From contig NZ_JAPDVG010000001.1 of the NCBI RefSeq assembly GCF_026015625.1, forward strand, positions 1,984,001 through 2,048,000: a stretch of 64,000 nucleotides of DNA. Reading direction: 5' to 3'. The position numbers and the translations under genes were made by a program. The stretch comes from Segatella copri (GTDB taxonomy: Bacteria > Bacteroidota > Bacteroidia > Bacteroidales > Bacteroidaceae). Shown here piece by piece: positions 61,720 through 64,000 of this stretch. Numbering within the stretch: position 1 is the stretch's first letter; each line of letters opens with the position of its first letter. Below the pieces are notes generated by a model. The model was not told the DNA's origin. It did no database searches and saw nothing but the letters and a program-made list of their open reading frames with translations.

Positions 61720-64000
61720 ATGAATTCAATTCGATTTGTCGCCACAGCAGCGCTGTTGGCGGCTGGTAGCACCACGTGCCTCTTTGCACAGAACACCCGT
61801 GCCACCGTTACAGGAAAGATTGTGGATAACACCAAAGAACCTGTAATCGGTGCCTTGGTAACCGTAAAGAACGAGTCTACAGGTTTCACCGTTTCCGCTG
61901 CCACTGATGCCAACGGAAACTATACCATCCGAGAAATTCCACTCGGTTCGCCTTACACCATCACCGCCAAATACATCGGTTATGGTGACCAGAAGCGCAC
62001 AGGCTATTCGCTCAACCAGGGCGATATGCTGCGTGTTGACTTCACCATGAGCGACCAGAGCCAGGAATTGAAAGAGATTGAAGTGGTGGCAAACTCTCTG
62101 AAGAAGAACGTGGATAACGAGGGAGCATCAACCAGCGTTACAGCGCAGGACATCAAGAAACTGCCTGTAAACGGACGTAACTTCACTTCGCTCATCGACC
62201 TCTCTCCGCTGAGCAACGGCATGAACCTCAGCGGTCAGCTTGCCTCTTCCACCGGTTTCAACATCGATGGCATGTCATCCAAGAACCCTATCTCCGGCGG
62301 TGCTGCCAATACCAGAAAAGGCAGTCCTTACGCCATGACCATGGAGGCCGTGAGAGAGTTTAAGGTGGTAACCAATGCCTATGATGTAACCTATGGCCGT
62401 GCAGGTGGCGGACTCATTAACGCCGTAACCCAATCGGGTACCAACACCCTCAAGGGTTCGGCATTCTCCTATCTCCGCACCGACTGGCTCGCCAGCCAGT
62501 ACGACATCCTCGGCAACAAGCGTACCTCTGATTTCTCCACCTATCAGTATGGTTTCTCGCTGGGTGGACCTATCATCAAAGACCGCCTGCATTTCTTCGT
62601 GGCATGGGATCATCAGCAGGACACCAAGCCATTGCGCATCGCCGACATTCATGGAGCATCGGATGAAAGCAGATACAATCTGTCGCAAGCTACACTTGAT
62701 GCCTTCACCCAGATAGCAAAAGATAAATACGGGCTGCCTAACCAGCCGGAGTACGGTTCGTTTGACAAGAAATCAAACACCAACTCCGTGTTCGCACGCA
62801 TCGACTGGCAGATCAACCCAACCAATCTGCTCAGTGTTCGCAACAACCTGAACATCAACAAGCAGCCATATAGCCAAGGTGACAATACCACCATCAACTT
62901 CCTGGAGTCTTACTCCGACTGCAACACCGCAGACAACAGCTTGATGGCATCTCTCCGCAGCGTATTCGGACCAAAGATTACCAACGAGGCGAAAGTGCAA
63001 TGGATGTATTCGATGGAAGAGACCAAGGCAAACAGTCTCCTGCCTAACGGCACCATCCCACGTGCCATCGTGCAGAACGTAGCATCGGAAGTAGATGGAA
63101 AGACCTTGATGACCAACATCCAGATAGGCGGACAGCGATTCACCCCAGAGAATTTCCACGACAACGTATATCAGTTTGTAGATAACCTGCTCATCAATGC
63201 AGGCAAGATCAACTATACCCTGGGCTTGGACGTGATGTATTCTCACCTCTCCTCACTCTATGGCAGCGAAACCAACGGACGTTTCTACTTCAAGGGACTC
63301 GACAGTTTCAACAACATGACCCCTTACCGATATGCCCGCGACGTATATATGGTAGAAGGCGAAAAGAACCAGAAGGTAACCCAGCGCATCGTAAACGCAG
63401 GTATCTACGGTCAGTTGCACACCCAGCTCTTCGAGGGCTTCGACCTCACAGCCGGCGTACGCATCGACAACGCTTCCTATCTTGACCACGGCAACTACTA
63501 CGAGCCAGCCGACCGTCTTCTCGGTGTAAGAACCGACAAGGGCATCGGTCTCTTCCTGGTACAGCCAAGATTACAGTTGCAGTGGGATATCAACAACAAG
63601 CATACCGATATTCTGAAGCTTGGTGGCGGTATCTTTGCATCAGACATCAACAACTACGCCACGGTAAACAGTCAGGTGTTCGACGGAAGCCGCATCGTAA
63701 CCATCGATACCCAGGATGCGAGCCTCATCCCTACTCCTAACTTCCCAAGCTATCGTCAGAACCCAGCCACAACTCCGGGTGCTGATCTGCTGAAGAATCC
63801 AAATGTAGAGAAGCTCGTCACCATCAACTGCAACAAGGAGGGCTCCAAGGTGCCAACCATCTACAAGGCAAACCTATCGTATACCCACTACTTCAGCGAC
63901 CGATTCAAGATGGGCGTAGCAGGATACATGACTCTGGCTCGCCACAACTATCTCTATATCGACAAGAACATGGTGGATGAGCCTTACTTCAGATTGGAAA
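61720..64000 (+). CDS. Oar-like TonB-dependent receptor, 3' end outside the window
   Basis: Open from ATG 61720 to the window edge (760 codons). Signal peptide MNSIRFVATAALLAAGSTTCLFAQ, then a carboxypeptidase-regulatory-like domain (VTGKIVDNTKEPVIGALVTV, GNYTIREIPLG), a plug (LPVNGRNFTSLIDLSPLS; SGTNTLKGSAFSYLRTDW) and the start of a large beta-barrel. The RNFT plug motif and absence of SusC-type plug signatures place it with Oar/OmpA-related TonB receptors, not SusC. No SusD-type partner is seen upstream. Probable role: uptake of a large or protein-linked substrate, unknown. Expected full length ~1000-1100 residues. Confidence 0.9.
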   Translation, partial: MNSIRFVATAALLAAGSTTCLFAQNTRATVTGKIVDNTKEPVIGALVTVKNESTGFTVSAATDANGNYTIREIPLGSPYTITAKYIGYGDQKRTGYSLNQGDMLRVDFTMSDQSQELKEIEVVANSLKKNVDNEGASTSVTAQDIKKLPVNGRNFTSLIDLSPLSNGMNLSGQLASSTGFNIDGMSSKNPISGGAANTRKGSPYAMTMEAVREFKVVTNAYDVTYGRAGGGLINAVTQSGTNTLKGSAFSYLRTDWLASQYDILGNKRTSDFSTYQYGFSLGGPIIKDRLHFFVAWDHQQDTKPLRIADIHGASDESRYNLSQATLDAFTQIAKDKYGLPNQPEYGSFDKKSNTNSVFARIDWQINPTNLLSVRNNLNINKQPYSQGDNTTINFLESYSDCNTADNSLMASLRSVFGPKITNEAKVQWMYSMEETKANSLLPNGTIPRAIVQNVASEVDGKTLMTNIQIGGQRFTPENFHDNVYQFVDNLLINAGKINYTLGLDVMYSHLSSLYGSETNGRFYFKGLDSFNNMTPYRYARDVYMVEGEKNQKVTQRIVNAGIYGQLHTQLFEGFDLTAGVRIDNASYLDHGNYYEPADRLLGVRTDKGIGLFLVQPRLQLQWDINNKHTDILKLGGGIFASDINNYATVNSQVFDGSRIVTIDTQDASLIPTPNFPSYRQNPATTPGADLLKNPNVEKLVTINCNKEGSKVPTIYKANLSYTHYFSDRFKMGVAGYMTLARHNYLYIDKNMVDEPYFRLE

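Noticed and set aside
1..64000. tRNA, rRNA or integrase attachment site
   Set aside because: No cloverleaf, rRNA segment or integrase gene was recognised by eye in any intergenic region.

Overview
The window comes from a gut Bacteroidales bacterium, most likely Prevotella/Segatella (copri-like). The basis is the Bacteroidetes promoter signature (TAnnTTTG at -7, often TTTG about 19 bases upstream), two SusC/SusD pairs, a hybrid two-component regulator, a BspA-like leucine-rich-repeat protein, and strong similarity in style to known Prevotella genes. The species call is inference from pattern recognition; no search was run.

Layout. 1-5.9 kb is accessory and AT-rich: the 3' part of a DUF559/Vsr-like nuclease gene, a BspA-like LRR protein whose C-terminal secretion tail is cut off by a one-base slip, a long structured leader with small ORFs, two arrays of 18-bp palindromes at a 22-23 bp pitch on either side of a HicB-like two-gene module, and an AAA-ATPase/PD-(D/E)XK protein. 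6-14.4 kb is transport: a dicarboxylate/amino-acid symporter, an RND efflux pair (adaptor plus pump, no outer-membrane factor) and a CPA2 cation/proton antiporter.

14.4-58.9 kb is one large locus for rhamnogalacturonan-I (RG-I) breakdown and L-rhamnose catabolism. A minus-strand enzyme block holds a GH2 beta-galactosidase-like enzyme, a CE12 esterase, a DUF4450 protein, a double-CE12 esterase and a PL11 lyase. Next to it, divergently, is the hybrid regulator (HTCS). A minus-strand uptake operon follows: SusC2-SusD2-SusC1-SusD1, two lipoproteins and a broken duplicate of the SusD1 3' end. Then come an AraC regulator, rhaB, rhaA and rhaT on the plus strand, convergent rhaD, and a second plus-strand enzyme block: an atypical GH2, GH106 alpha-L-rhamnosidase, GH105 unsaturated galacturonyl hydrolase and GH28. 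The logic is coherent: the lyase cuts the RG-I backbone, SusCD imports oligomers, esterases and glycosidases strip them in the periplasm, RhaT imports the rhamnose and RhaA/B/D convert it to DHAP and lactaldehyde.

58.9-64 kb: a LolD-type ABC ATPase, a REP-like repeat, a CvfB-like S1 protein, a small secreted protein of unknown function, and the first 760 codons of an Oar-like TonB-dependent receptor running off the window. No rRNA, tRNA or CRISPR array was seen. The least explained parts are the palindrome arrays, the LRR leader, the SusD duplication scar and the unknown lipoprotein with a glycine-zipper segment.
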